Below, piece after piece: positions 4,530 through 5,616 of a DNA stretch of 5,616 nt; position 1 is the first letter of the stretch; every line of letters starts with the position of its first letter. Source of the DNA: Anaerolineales bacterium. Lineage in GTDB: Bacteria > Chloroflexota > Anaerolineae > Anaerolineales > Villigracilaceae. The position numbers were made by a program, and so were the translations under genes. Where the stretch lies: the NCBI GenBank assembly GCA_029933275.1, contig JAOZOM010000123.1, forward strand, positions 1 through 5,616. The letters are read 5' to 3'. The notes beneath the pieces are model-generated. The model searched no databases. It was not told where the DNA came from and saw only the letters and a list, made by a program, of their open reading frames with translations.

Positions 4530-5555
4530 CTATTTCACCGCATTCACAAAATCAGCTAACAGCCCATACGCTGTTGTATGCGGACCGGGGTCTTTCTCCA
4601 CGATCGAGAGATCGCCCAAGACATCGGTTTTGAATTCGATGATGGAGCTTGTTCCCTCTACGCTGAAAATCGGGGAGGTGCTGGGGATGAGTTCAGGGGC
4701 GACTTTAGCGGAGAAAATGGTATCCCCTTCTCGTTTGGCAGAGCAGATTAATTTATAGCGTTTGCCCTCTTTGAGCGCGTCTGCAACCATTTTGGGCGTA
4801 ATCCCGCGGATGCCTTTGCGGTCTACCTCTTGCGGTTTTAGCGGGATGCCCATCAGTACCGTCACCAGCGCGGCAACTTTGATCGCCGCGTCCCAACCGT
4901 CTATGTCGCCGCTGGGGTCGGTTTCGGCGATGCCGACTTTTTGACAGTAGGTCACGGCTTCATCGAAGCTGTCACCGTGTTCGAGACGAGACAGGATTAA
5001 GTTTGTCGTCGAGTTCAAAACTCCTTTAAACGAGAGCAAGTTGGATGCAGGGATGGCATCCCGAAAAAGCGAAAAGATGGGTGCACCGTCCATTACCGTA
5101 GATTCGTGCAAAAAGCGTACGCTCTGCGCATCCGCTAAATCCTGCAATTCACGATACGCGTGAACAACGGGACCTTTGTTGGCGGTGCAGACGTGTATCC
5201 CTAATCCCAACGCGGTGCGGATATGATCGAGCGCAGGTTGCCCCGTTTCGTGATTAACAGAAGTGTTCTCAAAAAGCACGTCCGCCTTGCATTTTCGGAT
5301 AAAATCGAAAGAATCTTCAACCAACTCAGATGTGAGTAAATTCAGTGAGCGAGAGGAGCGCACCAACTCCAGCGCACCGAATAAATCAATCCCTTTTGGA
5401 TTGACGAGCGTGCCATGCCGCCCCGTCGCAATCCCCGTCACCGAAAAAGTGATGCCATACTTATCTTTAAGTTCTGTTTTTTTGCGGAGGAGCAGATGCG
5501 CCAAAGCGCGCCCAACATTGCCGAAGCCAAGAAATGCTATTTTGTAGTGTGTCAC
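4530..5555 (-). CDS. hom: Homoserine dehydrogenase, short form without ACT domain
   Basis: This 341-residue cytosolic enzyme reduces aspartate-4-semialdehyde to homoserine with NAD(P)H (EC 1.1.1.3), the branch point to threonine and methionine. The N-terminal Rossmann loop is FLGFGNVGRAL (GxGxxG at 10-15). CTANKGPVV contains K127, equivalent to the conserved active-site NK. GVLNSTTNLIL (178-188) opens the substrate domain. ETDPSGDIDGWDAAIK (211-226) supplies E211, D222 and K226, matching the spacing of catalytic Glu, Asp and Lys in characterised enzymes. The end, DPGPHTTAYGLLADFV, is the returning cofactor-domain segment. Common bacterial Hom proteins are about 430 aa with a C-terminal ACT domain, which is absent here, so feedback control by threonine through ACT is not expected. 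The start is GTG 5555 with a good SD. No aspartokinase or thrB/thrC lies inside the window. Confidence 0.95.
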   Translation of the reverse strand: MTHYKIAFLGFGNVGRALAHLLLRKKTELKDKYGITFSVTGIATGRHGTLVNPKGIDLFGALELVRSSRSLNLLTSELVEDSFDFIRKCKADVLFENTSVNHETGQPALDHIRTALGLGIHVCTANKGPVVHAYRELQDLADAQSVRFLHESTVMDGAPIFSLFRDAIPASNLLSFKGVLNSTTNLILSRLEHGDSFDEAVTYCQKVGIAETDPSGDIDGWDAAIKVAALVTVLMGIPLKPQEVDRKGIRGITPKMVADALKEGKRYKLICSAKREGDTIFSAKVAPELIPSTSPIFSVEGTSSIIEFKTDVLGDLSIVEKDPGPHTTAYGLLADFVNAVK

Positions 5556-5560
5556 GTTTT

Positions 5561-5565
5561 CTCCT
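5561..5565 (-). promoter_or_regulatory. Shine-Dalgarno that fixes the GTG start of hom
   Basis: CTCCT on the + strand reads AGGAG on the coding strand, 5 nt before GTG 5555-5553. An in-frame ATG 12 codons upstream (5591) has no SD, and the peptide it would add does not resemble a homoserine dehydrogenase N-terminus. The GTG places the Rossmann strand (THYKIAFLGFG) at the usual distance from the N-terminus. A/T-rich DNA upstream (TATATT at 5578-5573 on the - strand) could be a -10 box, but no convincing -35 is present. Confidence 0.87.
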
Positions 5566-5616
5566 GAGGTAAAATATAAATAAGTAAGCATCCATAAATA
5601 ACTTCCTGATTTTTTT

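Noticed and set aside
5263..5547. 94-codon + strand open frame inside hom.
   Set aside because: It is antisense to the well-supported Rossmann domain of homoserine dehydrogenase, with low-complexity Ser/Lys/Pro composition.
5573..5616. A promoter or an upstream gene's terminator at the right edge (TATATT on the - strand; T-run at 5611-5616).
   Set aside because: The -10-like hexamer has no good -35, and the T-run is cut by the window edge with no visible stem before it.

Overview
This 5.6-kb window looks like ordinary chromosomal DNA from a free-living bacterium. The GC content is moderate, by eye near the middle of the range. The gene repertoire, the short imperfect palindromes built from 8-nt units such as CGCAAAGA, and an apparently leaderless promoter all fit an Anaerolineae-type member of Chloroflexota. 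That placement is inference from the style of the sequence; no marker gene is present to fix it.

Left block (1-2830, all + strand): the tail of a GNAT N-acetyltransferase, a complete RimJ/RimL-type GNAT protein, a double-domain GNAT protein, a small zinc-ribbon protein, and a HAD-family hydrolase whose start codon overlaps the zinc-ribbon stop codon (ATGA). Each of the first three intergenic gaps is almost filled by a palindromic element made of 7-8-nt tandem units, and each element ends a few bases before the next gene's Shine-Dalgarno (SD) site. The two complete GNAT genes share an identical 17-nt leader, which fixes their starts. The genes could be co-transcribed, but no promoter is visible.

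Middle (2819-3406): a Nudix hydrolase on the - strand converges on the HAD gene, and the two coding regions overlap by 12 bp. A GC-rich hairpin inside the last Nudix codons lies just beyond the HAD stop and may act as its terminator. The Nudix gene and the next gene are divergent. They share an 81-bp region holding a short CTGGTCTA tandem repeat and a near-consensus sigma-70-type promoter.

Right block (3407-5616): an atypical NAD(P)-binding SDR/epimerase-like gene (+) is predicted to be leaderless. One base after its stop comes a 38-codon remnant of a HigA-type antitoxin that has lost its whole helix-turn-helix. A strong bidirectional terminator then separates this pair from a - strand homoserine dehydrogenase gene (short form without an ACT domain), which starts at GTG.

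I see no tRNA, rRNA, CRISPR array, intact mobile element or novel multi-gene system. The most notable items are the HTH-deleted higA remnant, the architecture and placement of the palindromic repeats, and the leaderless promoter whose -35 box is taken partly from a repeat.
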